64,000 bases of DNA from Streptomyces sp. NBC_01142 (GCF_026341125.1 NZ_JAPEOR010000008.1:1-64000); one strand, 5' to 3'. Numbered from the stretch's first letter, positions 1 to 8,895 are shown. Numbers and translations: made by a program. The notes: generated by a model not told the origin, from the sequence alone.

Positions 1-202
1 CCTTCTCTCGACTGACCGATGAACTGTTTTCGGACATAGACCGAGCTCGTACGCGTGAGGTGACCAGAAGCCCTGCACTGGCAGGGGGTTGCGGGAATAT
101 CGTCTTCACGAGAGAACCGCGTCCGAGGCCTGGGCGGTATGCCGATCGGCCCGCGGATCCAATGCACGTGATGCAAGATCGTTTCGGGGACAGGGGCCCT
201 CC

Positions 203-1585
203 GTGGGGCGCACACGCAACCGTCGGCTGGAAGCCGTCATCCAGGAACTGAGGCTGCCTCAAGCACGCCTGGTGGCCCGATTTCGAGCCGTCGCGGCGGA
301 GAACGGTGCTCACGAGCTGGACACGACGAACCAGTCGTCCATCGCCCGCTGGATCGCCGGCACGCGCCCGAGCGGCCGAGCGCCGTCTATCTTGGCCGAG
401 ACGCTCTCGCGAGGCCTTGGCCGCACCGTCACTCTCGCTGACATCGGGCTTGCCGCAGACGAGGGTGCCGAGCCGCAGCCGCCGGAGTGGAGCGTCGACA
501 CGCTGACGACGCTGGTGAACCTCGGGGGCACTGACATGGACATGGACCGTCGACGAGCACTGGTGAGCTCGGCCTACTCCGTCGCGGGCCTGGCCCTGCC
601 ATCCGAGACGTGGTGGAAGGAAGCAGCCGAGCGCGCACGCGCCCGCAAAGCGGTGTCGACGCACACCGTCACCACCCAAGACGTCGAGAGCGTCCGCGGA
701 ATGGCCGTCTTCTTCTCTCGCCGCGACCAGCAGCGCGGCGGCCGCGGCGCCGGCCGTACAGCGCTCGTTGCCTACCTGCGCACCGAGATCGCCGACTACC
801 TCAACAGCCGATTCCCCTCCGAGGAACTTCGGCGCGCCATGACCTCCGCGGCAGGCGAACTCGCGTACCTCGCCGGATGGACGGCATTCGACGCCGGGGA
901 GCACCCCATCGCGCTCCGCTGGTTCACCGTCGCCACGCAGCTGGCTGAGGAAGCCAAGGACGCCCCCCTGGCCGGCCACGTCCTGCGGGCGATGGCCCAC
1001 CAGGCCGTGGACCTCAAGCAGCCCGGGCAAGCCGTTCGCCTGGCTACCGATTCCATCGCGGGAAAGCGGTACTCCAACGCGAGCTGGCGCGAGAAGGCGC
1101 TGATCGGCGTGGTCCACGCCCGCAGCCTTGCCGCCGACAACCGCCGGACAGAGGCCGTGGCTGCTCTCGCCCAGGCCGAGAGGGATCTCAGCAAGGCGGG
1201 AGAGGGGGACGGGCCCGGCCGCGTCTGGTTCTTCGGCGAAGCCAGCCTCGCCCACGAGACCGCGGCCACTCTGCGGGACCTCGGAGATTTGAAGGGGGCG
1301 CAGCAGCAGTTCCGTCACAGTGTCCGAACCCGACGGGCTCAGTTCGCCCGGACCCACTCGGTAACCCTGGGCTACTTGGGCGACGTTCAGGTGCAACAGG
1401 GCCAGCTCGAGGCCGCGTGCGACACCTGGGGCCAGGCGCTCGACGCCATGACCGGAGTGCAGTCGGGCCGGGCCCGGGAGACGGTCGTCCAGATGCGTCG
1501 GGCGCTCAGCCCGTTCCGTGGCCGAGGAGGCAGTCCGGCCGCCGAGCTCGACGCCAAAGCGCGCGCAGTGCTCGGCGTAGGCTGA
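203..1585 (+). CDS. HTH/TPR transcriptional regulator
   Basis: Cytoplasmic regulator of the Streptomyces type with an atypical N-terminal DNA-binding segment and a C-terminal TPR array. The N-terminal 80 residues (RRLEAVIQELRLPQARLVAR, later SIARWIAGTRPSG) match the start of the NsdA-like family. Helical repeats fill the remainder, for example GELAYLAGWTAFDAGEHPIA and ALRWFTVATQLAEEAK. GTG at 203 is preferred because homologues begin with a short GRxRN leader and a purine-rich stretch lies just upstream. An in-frame TTG at 89 would add 38 residues that do not look like protein. It reads toward the TrmO-like gene 66 bases downstream and the two may be cotranscribed. Target genes cannot be deduced. 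Confidence 0.8.
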   Translation: MGRTRNRRLEAVIQELRLPQARLVARFRAVAAENGAHELDTTNQSSIARWIAGTRPSGRAPSILAETLSRGLGRTVTLADIGLAADEGAEPQPPEWSVDTLTTLVNLGGTDMDMDRRRALVSSAYSVAGLALPSETWWKEAAERARARKAVSTHTVTTQDVESVRGMAVFFSRRDQQRGGRGAGRTALVAYLRTEIADYLNSRFPSEELRRAMTSAAGELAYLAGWTAFDAGEHPIALRWFTVATQLAEEAKDAPLAGHVLRAMAHQAVDLKQPGQAVRLATDSIAGKRYSNASWREKALIGVVHARSLAADNRRTEAVAALAQAERDLSKAGEGDGPGRVWFFGEASLAHETAATLRDLGDLKGAQQQFRHSVRTRRAQFARTHSVTLGYLGDVQVQQGQLEAACDTWGQALDAMTGVQSGRARETVVQMRRALSPFRGRGGSPAAELDAKARAVLGVG

Positions 1586-1651
1586 CGCGGCTAGGACGAC
1601 GACCGTGGTAGCCGGCCAGGCTGCCATCCAGATCGGAACGAAGGGGCCATC

Positions 1652-2140
1652 TTGTTCGACGAGTCCATCGAAGTACCGGTCATCGGTCGGGTCGTTGGAG
1701 GCCACGCCGGACGCATCGACGACTACAAGGGGGGCGTCGTGTCGATCATCCGATTGAACCCGGACTTCCCCCACGAGACCCTTCAAGGCCTCGAAGAATT
1801 CTCCCACCTCCAGGTCGTCTGGCACTTCCACGAGGGATCGCCCAACGACGTGGCTCTGCATGCTCGAAGCCCTCGGGACAATCCGGCGTGGCCGGCCACC
1901 GGCACCTTCGTGCACCACAACCACCGGCGCCCCGCCCGCATCGCGATCTCCTACCCGAGGCTGCTCCGGGTGAACGGGCTTGACCTGCACGTCGAGGACC
2001 TCGACGCCGATGACGGGACCCCCATCATCGACCTGGTCGCCTGTTTTAGGGAGTTCCTGCCCCGCGGACCGGTCACGCAGCCGACATGGCCCGGCGAAAT
2101 GCTCACGAACTACTGGACGGACTCCAAAGAGCGGCCCTAG
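1652..2140 (+). CDS. TrmO-like (TsaA/UPF0066) tRNA methyltransferase-family protein
   Basis: A 162-residue protein of the TrmO (YaeB, VirR) beta-barrel family. Family members use S-adenosylmethionine to N6-methylate t6A37 in tRNA. Family signatures are the N-terminal IGRVVGGHAGRIDDYKGG strand pair, LQGLEEFSHLQVVWHFH, the HHNHRRPARIAIS segment in place of the usual RRPNPIGLS, and DGTPIIDLVACFREF in place of LDGTPVLDIKPY. The RPN motif is altered to RPA, so the substrate could differ from classical TrmO. TTG at 1652 follows a GGGGCC stretch and gives the expected N-terminus. It is probably cotranscribed with the upstream regulator. Confidence 0.75.
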   Translation: MFDESIEVPVIGRVVGGHAGRIDDYKGGVVSIIRLNPDFPHETLQGLEEFSHLQVVWHFHEGSPNDVALHARSPRDNPAWPATGTFVHHNHRRPARIAISYPRLLRVNGLDLHVEDLDADDGTPIIDLVACFREFLPRGPVTQPTWPGEMLTNYWTDSKERP

Positions 2141-2316
2141 CGGGACAGCCACCAGCGCACGCGAGCCCGACACTGGCTGAACACGAGCACCGCCTCCGCA
2201 CCGCCTACCAGCGAGGCGCTCTGCCTGCGCCCCGGCGAGCGCGTCCAGGACGCCGATCTCAGATTGGGTGAGGTGCGTACTACCCGTTGGCGGGTGCGCA
2301 ACACCGCGAGGCGTGC

Positions 2317-2868
2317 TCATGGATCTTCCCAAATCGTAGGCATGGCATGGGACTTGCGGGAGTCGCGGCCCTCTGGGCGGACGAGTATCAGCAGGGCGGG
2401 CCTCCCGCCGATCCACTGGACGACGGCCTCGTACTGGTCGTCCGAGGGGCTGATCACGTCTCGGTTCATGACCGCGATGCCGTCGACGAAGCCGAGCTGC
2501 AGCAGGCGGCACGCCTCGAGCCAGTCGGGCCGGTCGTTCGGGTCGCTGGTTCCGTAAGAGTCGGTTACGTAGTAGCCGACCGCGCCCTCTGCGTCCTCGA
2601 CGCACTGGCGCAGGATGCTCAGGTCCTCGTCGGCGTTGCCGTCCTTGCCGTTCAACGCGTAGGTGACGTAACGCGTCTGACGCCGGTTCTCTGGGTCCGG
2701 CAGGGTGTCCCGCCATTCTCGGTTGTTGGAGACCCGCAACCGCTGCAGGTACAGGCTGCGGTTCGCCGCCGGCCTGAGCGTTGGCTGCCATTGGCGCTGA
2801 CGCTGGTTGTCGAGGTCCATCCACGTCGTGTCCTGACGGAGCTGGGGTGATAACGCTCGCACTCGCAT
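2317..2868 (-). CDS. Putative resolvase-fold-like protein, function unknown
   Basis: A 183-residue protein with no confident family. The central part (TRYVTYALNGKDG, then DPNDRPDWLEACRLLQLGFVDGIAVMNRDVISP) has the order of elements seen in degenerate serine-resolvase N-terminal domains: a strand, a self-contained loop, a helix with RPDWLEACRLL, then a GFVDGIAV strand. The usual catalytic serine is not visible. ATG at 2868 has GGAG eight bases upstream. It diverges from the XRE-DUF5753 gene, and the 270-base gap holds shared GGTGTGAC repeats, so both may be controlled by one repressor. The resolvase relation is inference. Confidence 0.6.
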   Translation of the reverse strand: MRVRALSPQLRQDTTWMDLDNQRQRQWQPTLRPAANRSLYLQRLRVSNNREWRDTLPDPENRRQTRYVTYALNGKDGNADEDLSILRQCVEDAEGAVGYYVTDSYGTSDPNDRPDWLEACRLLQLGFVDGIAVMNRDVISPSDDQYEAVVQWIGGRPALLILVRPEGRDSRKSHAMPTIWEDP

Positions 2869-2968
2869 CGCAGGGTCTCCGTCGTTGGGGGGCGTGGCTC
2901 CGCCCTGACGGGACACGGACGAGCCATTCCGGCCGGGCCTGGGGCCCCCGACCGCGTTCACGCAGCAA

Positions 2969-3019
2969 GGTGTGACGCAGCGTGATGCCTTGGGTGTGAC
3001 TTGATGTGCAGTCACACCC
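2969..3019. promoter_or_regulatory. Operator cluster of GGTGTGAC half-sites
   Basis: GGTGTGAC occurs directly at 2969-2976 and 2993-3000, 24 bases apart, and inverted as GTCACACC at 3011-3018. The second and third copies make a perfect 9-bp inverted repeat (2992-3000 with 3011-3019) around a 10-base spacer. It lies between two divergent genes, one encoding an XRE protein, which is the usual position of an autoregulatory operator. Confidence 0.65.
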
Positions 3020-3141
3020 TCTGCCGCACTTAGCTTGCTCCTTTTGGCGGTCAACTCGCAACAGCGATGGCAGAATTGCCTGAAAGAGCGAACATGCATC
3101 CGGCGTCGTCGGATGAGTCGGCGTCGTGCAACACTGCGTCT

Positions 3142-4059
3142 ATGACTCAGAATCGTGCGTCGACGACTCGTGAACGCGCGTCGTCGAAGACCGCCAAGCG
3201 CGCCACACCGACCGTCATGCGCCGTCGAGTTGGCGCCCAGATCCGTCGGTGGCGCGAGCCCATGCGGTCGGGGGAAGCCGCGAAGCTCATGCCAGGCTGG
3301 GACACCACGAAGCTGAGTCGCATTGAGCGCGGCCTGTATCGGATCTCGGGTGACGAGGTACGAGACTTCTGCGCCAAGCTCGGCGTCGACGACGCGGAGG
3401 GGATCAATGAGGTGGCGAAAGTTGCCGAGGAGCCAGCCGGAGGTGATCACGGCTGGTGGAAGGCTTACGAGAGCCGCGTGAGTCAGCCGCTCGTCGACTT
3501 CGTCCAGCTCGAAGCACGGGCCAGCAAGATCAGCACGCACCATCCCGTCGTCGTGCCCGGTCTGCTCCAAACGCCTGGCTACGTACGCGAGATCATTGGC
3601 GGTATGCCGGTCTCCGTCAGCCCCGAGCGGGCTGAGCTGCTGGTCTCGATCAGGCTCTCGCGTCAGGAAGTGCTGACGCGGAAGGACAACCCGGTCAAGC
3701 TGCACGCGCTCGTTCCTGAGTCGGCATTTCACGCGCACTTCGAGGCAGGCCCCGGCATCATGCGCGACCAGTTGCGCAAGCTGATTGATGCCTCGAACCA
3801 GCCGAACGTGGACCTTCAGGTGATCCCGCTCAACGCGCACCCGGCCTACGGCTCCAATGGGGCCACCACGACTCTGAACTTCGGGCACCCGTGGGTGCCT
3901 GTCGTCAGCGTCGACAACCCGATGGGCGGCACTCACAGCGAAGATCCTGAAGAAATCGCCTACATGGAGAGCGTCTTCGCGCTCGCTGCCGAAATCGCAC
4001 TTCCCGTGGACGAATCACGGGATCTCATCACCACGTATCTGGAAGGACAGTCCAAGTGA
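3142..4059 (+). CDS. XRE-family regulator with DUF5753 domain
   Basis: Streptomyces regulator with an N-terminal helix-turn-helix (RRRVGAQIRRWREP to DTTKLSRIERGLYRIS) and a long C-terminal DUF5753 ligand-type domain containing the hallmark VVVPGLLQTPGYVREI and the VSVDNPMGG region. ATG at 3142 is favoured. Upstream in-frame starts at 3067 and 3094 add a leader unlike the family. The gene overlaps the DUF397 gene by four bases (GTGA), the standard pairing for this family. Such pairs act as regulator and small partner in development or conflict control, and the actual target is unknown. The divergent operator upstream suggests autoregulation. Confidence 0.9.
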   Translation: MTQNRASTTRERASSKTAKRATPTVMRRRVGAQIRRWREPMRSGEAAKLMPGWDTTKLSRIERGLYRISGDEVRDFCAKLGVDDAEGINEVAKVAEEPAGGDHGWWKAYESRVSQPLVDFVQLEARASKISTHHPVVVPGLLQTPGYVREIIGGMPVSVSPERAELLVSIRLSRQEVLTRKDNPVKLHALVPESAFHAHFEAGPGIMRDQLRKLIDASNQPNVDLQVIPLNAHPAYGSNGATTTLNFGHPWVPVVSVDNPMGGTHSEDPEEIAYMESVFALAAEIALPVDESRDLITTYLEGQSK

Positions 4060-4286
4060 CACCCAAGACCCTCATGGCCACCGACCTGCCTGGCGCCGCC
4101 TGGCGCAAGTCGTCGTACAGCGGCGCTCAGGAAGGCCAGTGCGTCGAGGTCGCCAACGTCGTTGAGTCGCACCAGGGCATCGCCGTCCGTGACTCGAAGG
4201 ACCCCAACGGCCCGGCGCTGCTGATCAACCCGGCCTCGTTCACCGAGTTCATCGGCGACGTCGCCAATGGACGCTTCAACGTCTGA
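4056..4286 (+). CDS. DUF397 partner protein
   Basis: A 76-residue DUF397 protein. The diagnostic order is visible: WRKSSYSGAQEGQCVEVA, then IAVRDSKDPNGPALLI, then FTEFIGDVANGRF. These proteins are nearly always encoded directly behind XRE-DUF5753 regulators and are thought to bind or modulate them. The GTG start at 4056 overlaps the regulator stop, giving translational coupling. An internal ATG at 4074 would shorten it by six residues. A strong hairpin follows. Confidence 0.9.
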   Translation: MTPKTLMATDLPGAAWRKSSYSGAQEGQCVEVANVVESHQGIAVRDSKDPNGPALLINPASFTEFIGDVANGRFNV

Positions 4287-4300
4287 TCTCACCTACGACG

Positions 4301-4346
4301 AACGGCCCGGTTCCCCCCACGGCAGATGCGGGGGGCGCCGGGCCGT
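4301..4346 (+). terminator. Hairpin terminator after the XRE-DUF397 operon
   Basis: AACGGCCCGG at 4301 pairs with the CCGGGCCGTT arm ending near 4346, with an additional CCCCCC/GGGGGG inner stem. Thymines follow only weakly, as is usual in Streptomyces. Confidence 0.7.
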
Positions 4347-4379
4347 TCTCGTACAGCCGTACCCATGGGTCGTCGAAGC

Positions 4380-4628
4380 TTACCTGCGACGACCTCGCAG
4401 CGTCGGGTCCGCCCCACTCGAAAGGCGGTCTGCCTTCCGGCTGAATGTCGTTGTCACTAGCGCGTCAATGGGTTCCGTCGTCGCGCGGCTCAACACGAAA
4501 TTGTCCGCAATCGCCATTTCCCCGAGCCGATCCCACTCTCCCAAGTCGGGGGCTACCAGATCGACACGATCCTCGGCAGCACCCAGGTGCTTGTCCCGAG
4601 CGAGGGCGGAGGGGGAGCTCGATGTCAT
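4380..4628 (-). CDS. Small hypothetical protein
   Basis: An 82-residue open frame with an acceptable protein-like middle section (DRVDLVAPDLGEWDRLGEM). It begins 15 bases after the stop of the next minus-strand gene, so the two could form an operon. There is no recognisable domain and the ribosome site is weak. It could be non-coding. Confidence 0.35.
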   Translation of the reverse strand: MTSSSPSALARDKHLGAAEDRVDLVAPDLGEWDRLGEMAIADNFVLSRATTEPIDALVTTTFSRKADRLSSGADPTLRGRRR

Positions 4629-4642
4629 GGCAGGGCACTCGC

Positions 4643-5050
4643 TCAGTATCCGAGTTCGTCCTGAATGCGCAGGACATCCAGGATGTGGAGCAACTGCCCA
4701 TCGGCGGAGCGTGCCATCAACATCACTTCACGCGGCGCCGAGTCCCCATAGTCGGCCGTGGTGGTCTCTTCACGGAGCTCGGCCTCGAAGATGGCGCACT
4801 GAGCACAGCCTTTCAAGTGGATCAGGTACCGGGCCGGTGCTCTCACGGTGGTCCCGCGATCGTGGAGGAGGAGCGCGGGCTCTCCGCTGGCGTGGGCCCC
4901 TCTGCCATCGCGGACTCGGTAGACGAGATGCGGCTGTCCGAAGTGGCGGGCGTCCATGAGGGAGCCGATGACGTGGACGACGTCGTCGGGTTGGAAGTGG
5001 GACGTCTCGATGATCCGCTCGTGGACGGCACCGATGAGTGGCTCAGTCAT
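4643..5050 (-). CDS. Hypothetical protein
   Basis: A 135-residue soluble protein from the ATG at 5050. It has a compact alpha/beta composition with strands such as VVHVIGSLMDARHFG, HLVYRVRD, EPALLLHD and LLHILDVLRI, and one CAQC pair that could bind metal or be redox active. No family was recognised. A longer reading to 5185 adds a low-complexity leader. It lies convergent to the DUF397 operon. Confidence 0.5.
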   Translation of the reverse strand: MTEPLIGAVHERIIETSHFQPDDVVHVIGSLMDARHFGQPHLVYRVRDGRGAHASGEPALLLHDRGTTVRAPARYLIHLKGCAQCAIFEAELREETTTADYGDSAPREVMLMARSADGQLLHILDVLRIQDELGY

Positions 5051-5626
5051 GAGGGTGGAAGGTAGAGCCGGGGCAACGTGCGAGGGAGAGGGGTAGACCG
5101 TCCTATGGGACGAGTAGCTGCGCGGCGCAGGAAGGTGGTTCGCATACCGGCGGTTGCGTGCCGTCCTCTGCCCTGGCAGCGACACCCCGGGCGTTGCGCA
5201 GCGTCACGAGTCAGCCAACTCGTGGACTCTCTGAGTGGTCGTGCGGCGGGGCAGTCCGGGCACTAGGACGTCGAGGTCGGCGCCGCCGGTCGGTCCGGTC
5301 GGCGGACCCGCCCCGTGCACAGTCGCCAACGTCCGGACGTCCGCCCTGCGCTGGTTGCGAGCGTGAGTGTAATGGTTGAGGGGCCGTCCGGCGGGACCGA
5401 AGAGACGGGACGTGTTCCGGGGCCTGATGCATTCCCGGCGGGAGCTCCCGTCAACGGAGACGGCGCATTGCGGGCATGCGTGGACTCGTTCAGCGTGGGC
5501 CTCCCGATGCCCACCACGCTCGCGGCCCCGTGCTGCTTCGGAGGTATTTGTGCCTGCCGTCCTCGCTGACGTCCCACTCCTGTCCTGCCCGTCTCGGAGG
5601 AGCTCCGCAGGGCAGGCCGGCGCGCG
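5051..5626. other. Gap without supported gene
   Basis: Open frames on both strands here have arginine- and proline-rich, shadow-like translations. No motif, hairpin or start context persuaded me of a gene. Confidence 0.5.
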
Positions 5627-5983
5627 ATGACCGTGGCATCACCGGAGGCGAGCGCGGATGACGGGAAGGGGCGACGGCCGAGGGGCCGCTGGCGCAGATC
5701 CCCGCGCTCTAGGCGTGAGGCGGGATTTCTGCGCAGGCTCGGGGAAGGGCTCGCCCTGCCTGTCGGGAGGGCAGCCGGTCTAGTCGTTGCCGACGTCGTC
5801 TATTTCTACAGGGACCACGCGAACGGACAGATGACCAAGGGCGAGACCTACGACGTCCTGGAGGAACACGTCCGGCACTTCGTGATGCGTCAGAACGCCG
5901 CCATCGTGCGCCGAGCCACCCGCAACGACCATGTAGGTTCCACGTTTCGATGCGCAATGTTGGTGGCGGATGCGCAACAGTGA
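5627..5983 (+). CDS. Weakly supported hypothetical ORF, possibly a gene remnant
   Basis: A 118-residue frame. Residues 50-95 (VADVVYFYRDHANGQMTKGETYDVLEEHVRHF) look like real helical protein. The arginine-rich start and the end, which runs through the repeat cluster at 5949-6011, do not. A truncated gene whose 3' end was replaced is plausible. Confidence 0.3.
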   Translation: MTVASPEASADDGKGRRPRGRWRRSPRSRREAGFLRRLGEGLALPVGRAAGLVVADVVYFYRDHANGQMTKGETYDVLEEHVRHFVMRQNAAIVRRATRNDHVGSTFRCAMLVADAQQ

Positions 5984-6011
5984 ATACGCAAATCCGGGGT
6001 TTGGTGCGCAA
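5949..6011. promoter_or_regulatory. Four iterated GATGCGCAA-type repeats upstream of the EACC1-caspase genes
   Basis: GATGCGCAA lies at 5949 and 5969, AATACGCAA at 5983 and GGTGCGCAA at 6003. The spacings are 20, 14 and 20 bases. The cluster ends about 140 bases before the EACC1 start and may be a control region for that operon. Confidence 0.5.
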
Positions 6012-6149
6012 CGGCTTAGGTTCGTAACTGTCAGTTGTCGATCTTTCCCGGGAGGCCAACTCGGGCTGCAGGGCCCTCTGTACGGTTAGTTGCGATGAAC
6101 CCCGCCCCTCTTGCTGTCTCCCTTCGCTAAGCTTCCAACAGGGGGTGCC

Positions 6150-6554
6150 ATGGCGTGCGTACAGATCCGCGTCATTGTCGACACGGGACCGGAAACGGAT
6201 GAGCGGGAGCGCGTGGAGGGCACAGCTCAGCTGCGCAAACTGCTACTCCAACAGGGCGTCGAGGAGGTGCGGCTGCAGCGGGACGGGGACCAACCGCCGG
6301 GCGCCAAAGCCGGGGACGGCATTGTTCTGGGTGCCATGTTGGTGACTCTCGCGCCGCACGCCTTCAGCGCGGTGGTGTCCGTCATCCAGGCATGGTCGGC
6401 GCGGGCATCTGGCCGGAGCGTGGAGATCGTCGAGGGCGAGCGCTCGCTGACCGCTTCCGGCCTGTCCGAACAGGAACAGCGGGAGTTGATCGACGACTTC
6501 CGTCGCAGGACGGCCGCGCCGCGGAATGGGGAAACGACCCATGGGAGTCCGTGA
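6150..6554 (+). CDS. EACC1-type effector-associated constant component
   Basis: A 134-residue protein resembling the EACC1 family, described as a constant small partner of variable effectors in actinobacterial conflict systems. It shows an N-terminal strand-rich part (VQIRVIVDTG), a hydrophobic segment around residues 60-85 (VLGAMLVTLAPHAFSAVVSV) that may be membrane-associated, and the usual ending with SVEIVEGERSLTASGLSEQE and ELIDDFRRR. ATG at 6150 follows GGGGG at 6141. The gene overlaps the caspase start by 14 bases, so the two products are made together. Confidence 0.75.
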   Translation: MACVQIRVIVDTGPETDERERVEGTAQLRKLLLQQGVEEVRLQRDGDQPPGAKAGDGIVLGAMLVTLAPHAFSAVVSVIQAWSARASGRSVEIVEGERSLTASGLSEQEQRELIDDFRRRTAAPRNGETTHGSP

Positions 6555-8355
6555 GGGGCTGATCGTCGCTACCTCGACCTACGCCGACCCACAGCTCAAC
6601 CGGCTCAGCGCCCCCGGCCATGACGCCCAGGCCCTCAGTGACGTCCTTTCGGCGCCGGGCATCGGTAACTACACGGTCCACACGGCTCTGGACCAGCCCA
6701 CGCACGTCATCCGCCGCAAGGTGCAGGAGTTCCTCGTCCGCCGCAGGACCGACGATCAGCTGCTCATCTACTTCTCCTGCCACGGCATCAAGGACGACGA
6801 CGGCCACCTGTACTTCGCCGGCACCGACACCGGCCACGACCCGGACCTGCTGGAATCCAGCGCGGTTTCCGCAGCCTTCCTCAGCGGCCAGCTCAACGGC
6901 TGCGTAGCCCGCAGCATCGTGGTCCTACTGGACTGCTGCTACAGCGGGGCATTCGACCCAGGGGCCAAGAGCGACGCCTCGGTCAACCTCCGCGAGCGAT
7001 TCCACGGCACTGGGACCGCCGTCATCACCGCGACCAACGCCCTCCAGTACGCCTGGGAAGGGGACCATTTCGCCGAGACCGGGCAGGGACAGCTGTCTGC
7101 CTTTACCTCTGCGATCGTCAGCGGCCTGCGCACGGGCGACGCCGACCTCGATGGCGACGGCTGGGTGTCCGTCGAAGACCTGTACTTGCACGTGAATGAC
7201 CGCCTCCTGACGGACGGCGCCAGGCAGACGCCTCATCGCTGGCTGTTGGGCGGGGAAGGCAGTTTGACGATCGCCCGGAGCCCCGGCATCGGCACGGCCG
7301 CGCCGGGTGGGCACGGGCAGCAGAGCGCCCTCGTAACAAAGGCCGGGGAATCCGCGATGCAGGCAGGGTCGCCGCAGATCGCGGCCCGAATGCCCGAGCC
7401 GCTGCCCTCTGCACCCACACTCAGCGGGCGAGGAAGCACACGGCCGGTGGCCGCATCACCTCCACCGGCCCTGAACTCCGTCGCCCCACGCAGGTTCAAG
7501 GTCGGACAGTGGGCACAGTGCGTGGCGTTCAGTCCGGACGGTACTCACCTGGCCACCGGATCCCGCCACTCGATCCGGATCTGGGCTCTACGAGACCCCA
7601 ACACCACGAACCTTCTGTGGCGGCGGGACTTTGGTGGCCGGCTGGACACGGTGTTCTCAGTGGCGTTCAGTCCTGACGGCGCTCGCGTGGCCGGCGCCGG
7701 CGTCTATGGCACCCCAGTGGTCTGGGATGCCGCCACCGGCGAACGACTGCTCATGCTCCACGGCACTGATCAAGTGGTCAGGGTGGCGTTCAGTCCGGAC
7801 GGCGCCCGCGTGGCTGGCGCCTGCAGGGACGGCGTCGGAGCGATCTGGGATGCCGCCACCGGCCAACGATTACTCACTCTCTCTTCGCGTGCTGGCGACC
7901 CGCTGTACTGCGTGTCGTTCAGCCCGGACGGCACCCGCCTGGCCACCGCCCAACGCAAGACTGTGGCGGTCTGGGATGCCACCACCGGGAAACCGCTGTT
8001 GTTTCTCGACCACGACTCCAATGTGGTGGCGTTCAGCCCGGACGGCAGCCGGCTGGTCACCACTCATTGCGAGACCGTGACGGTCTGGGGTACCGCCACC
8101 GGCGACCAGTTGTTTCAGATCCATCTCCAGGAGAAGGTGCCGATCGTGGCGTTCAGCCCGGACGGCACCCGTCTGGCTACTGCCCACCGCAAGACTGCGG
8201 CGGTCTGGGATGCCACCACCGGCAATAAACTGTTCGAAGTCCATCACGACGACACCGTGCTAACCGTGGCGTTCAGCCCGGACGGCAGCCGCCTGGCGAC
8301 AGGCAGTGAGGACAAGACCGCAGCGGTTTGGGACATCAGCTCCAGCGGCCGGTAG
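6541..8355 (+). CDS. Caspase-like protease fused to seven WD40 repeats
   Basis: A 604-residue effector and sensor. An N-terminal peptidase C14 domain (residues 1-240) has the catalytic dyad His81 in YFSCHGIKDDDG and Cys133 in LLDCCYSGAF. A proline-rich linker follows at about 240-320. The C-terminal part holds seven repeats of the type VAFSPDGTRLAT to VWDATTG, enough for one seven-bladed propeller, with near-identical DNA between some blades. Known EACC1-caspase pairs are thought to trigger cell death on infection. The propeller is the likely sensor and the caspase the executioner. ATG at 6541 has GGGGA nine bases before it, and an earlier ATG at 6526 would add five residues. Confidence 0.9.
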   Translation: MGVREGLIVATSTYADPQLNRLSAPGHDAQALSDVLSAPGIGNYTVHTALDQPTHVIRRKVQEFLVRRRTDDQLLIYFSCHGIKDDDGHLYFAGTDTGHDPDLLESSAVSAAFLSGQLNGCVARSIVVLLDCCYSGAFDPGAKSDASVNLRERFHGTGTAVITATNALQYAWEGDHFAETGQGQLSAFTSAIVSGLRTGDADLDGDGWVSVEDLYLHVNDRLLTDGARQTPHRWLLGGEGSLTIARSPGIGTAAPGGHGQQSALVTKAGESAMQAGSPQIAARMPEPLPSAPTLSGRGSTRPVAASPPPALNSVAPRRFKVGQWAQCVAFSPDGTHLATGSRHSIRIWALRDPNTTNLLWRRDFGGRLDTVFSVAFSPDGARVAGAGVYGTPVVWDAATGERLLMLHGTDQVVRVAFSPDGARVAGACRDGVGAIWDAATGQRLLTLSSRAGDPLYCVSFSPDGTRLATAQRKTVAVWDATTGKPLLFLDHDSNVVAFSPDGSRLVTTHCETVTVWGTATGDQLFQIHLQEKVPIVAFSPDGTRLATAHRKTAAVWDATTGNKLFEVHHDDTVLTVAFSPDGSRLATGSEDKTAAVWDISSSGR

Positions 8356-8895
8356 GAAAAGGGGAGCTGACCTTGGCCGCGCCTGCGGCAAGCTGTGCTC
8401 GCGATAGCAGTAGCGTACGCGTCCCAGGTAGCGGTGTTCCGCGACCCAATATTGAGCTGCCGCACCCATGGCTCAGTTCGCACCGCCCCCAGGCCCGCTC
8501 CCAGCAGCCGCGGATCACGCAGCCCGGGGCGCAGTGTGGCAAAGACATCGCTGGAAGCCAGGTCCCGCAGTGTGCCAGCCGACCGCCTCTAGTCAGCAGT
8601 CGGGGCACGCTTCGCCCGGCCGGCCGGTCCGCCGACGGCGAGCCACAAAGCCGACCTGTCACTATTTGTGACCGGCACAGCGCATGCAGAACACCGATTG
8701 CGCACGATGGACCGACGCGTGCTGTGCTCATCACTCGTGGATTTCAATCTCTGCAGGAGCCAGTGCGCATCGAGTCGCGAATCCTACAGACCACCAGATC
8801 CCCCAGGCCGCGAGCACCGCCGCATGAGACCGCTTGTCGTGAACTGCCCTTGGGGCGGACGCTCGTGGAGCCGGGGCCACTTATAGGTTGTCGGC
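8356..8895. other. Intergenic stretch with a small dyad
   Basis: No convincing gene on either strand. GTCACTATTTGTGAC at 8658-8672 is a 5-bp dyad that could be a repressor half-site pair. Confidence 0.45.

Noticed and set aside
2869..3936. Extension of the 183-residue minus-strand gene to 3936
   Set aside because: The added part runs antisense through the XRE gene. The ribosome site at 2868 explains the true start.
7500..8350. Tandem DNA repeats in the caspase gene as a mobile or CRISPR-like array
   Set aside because: They encode WD40 blades in frame and diverge at expected positions.
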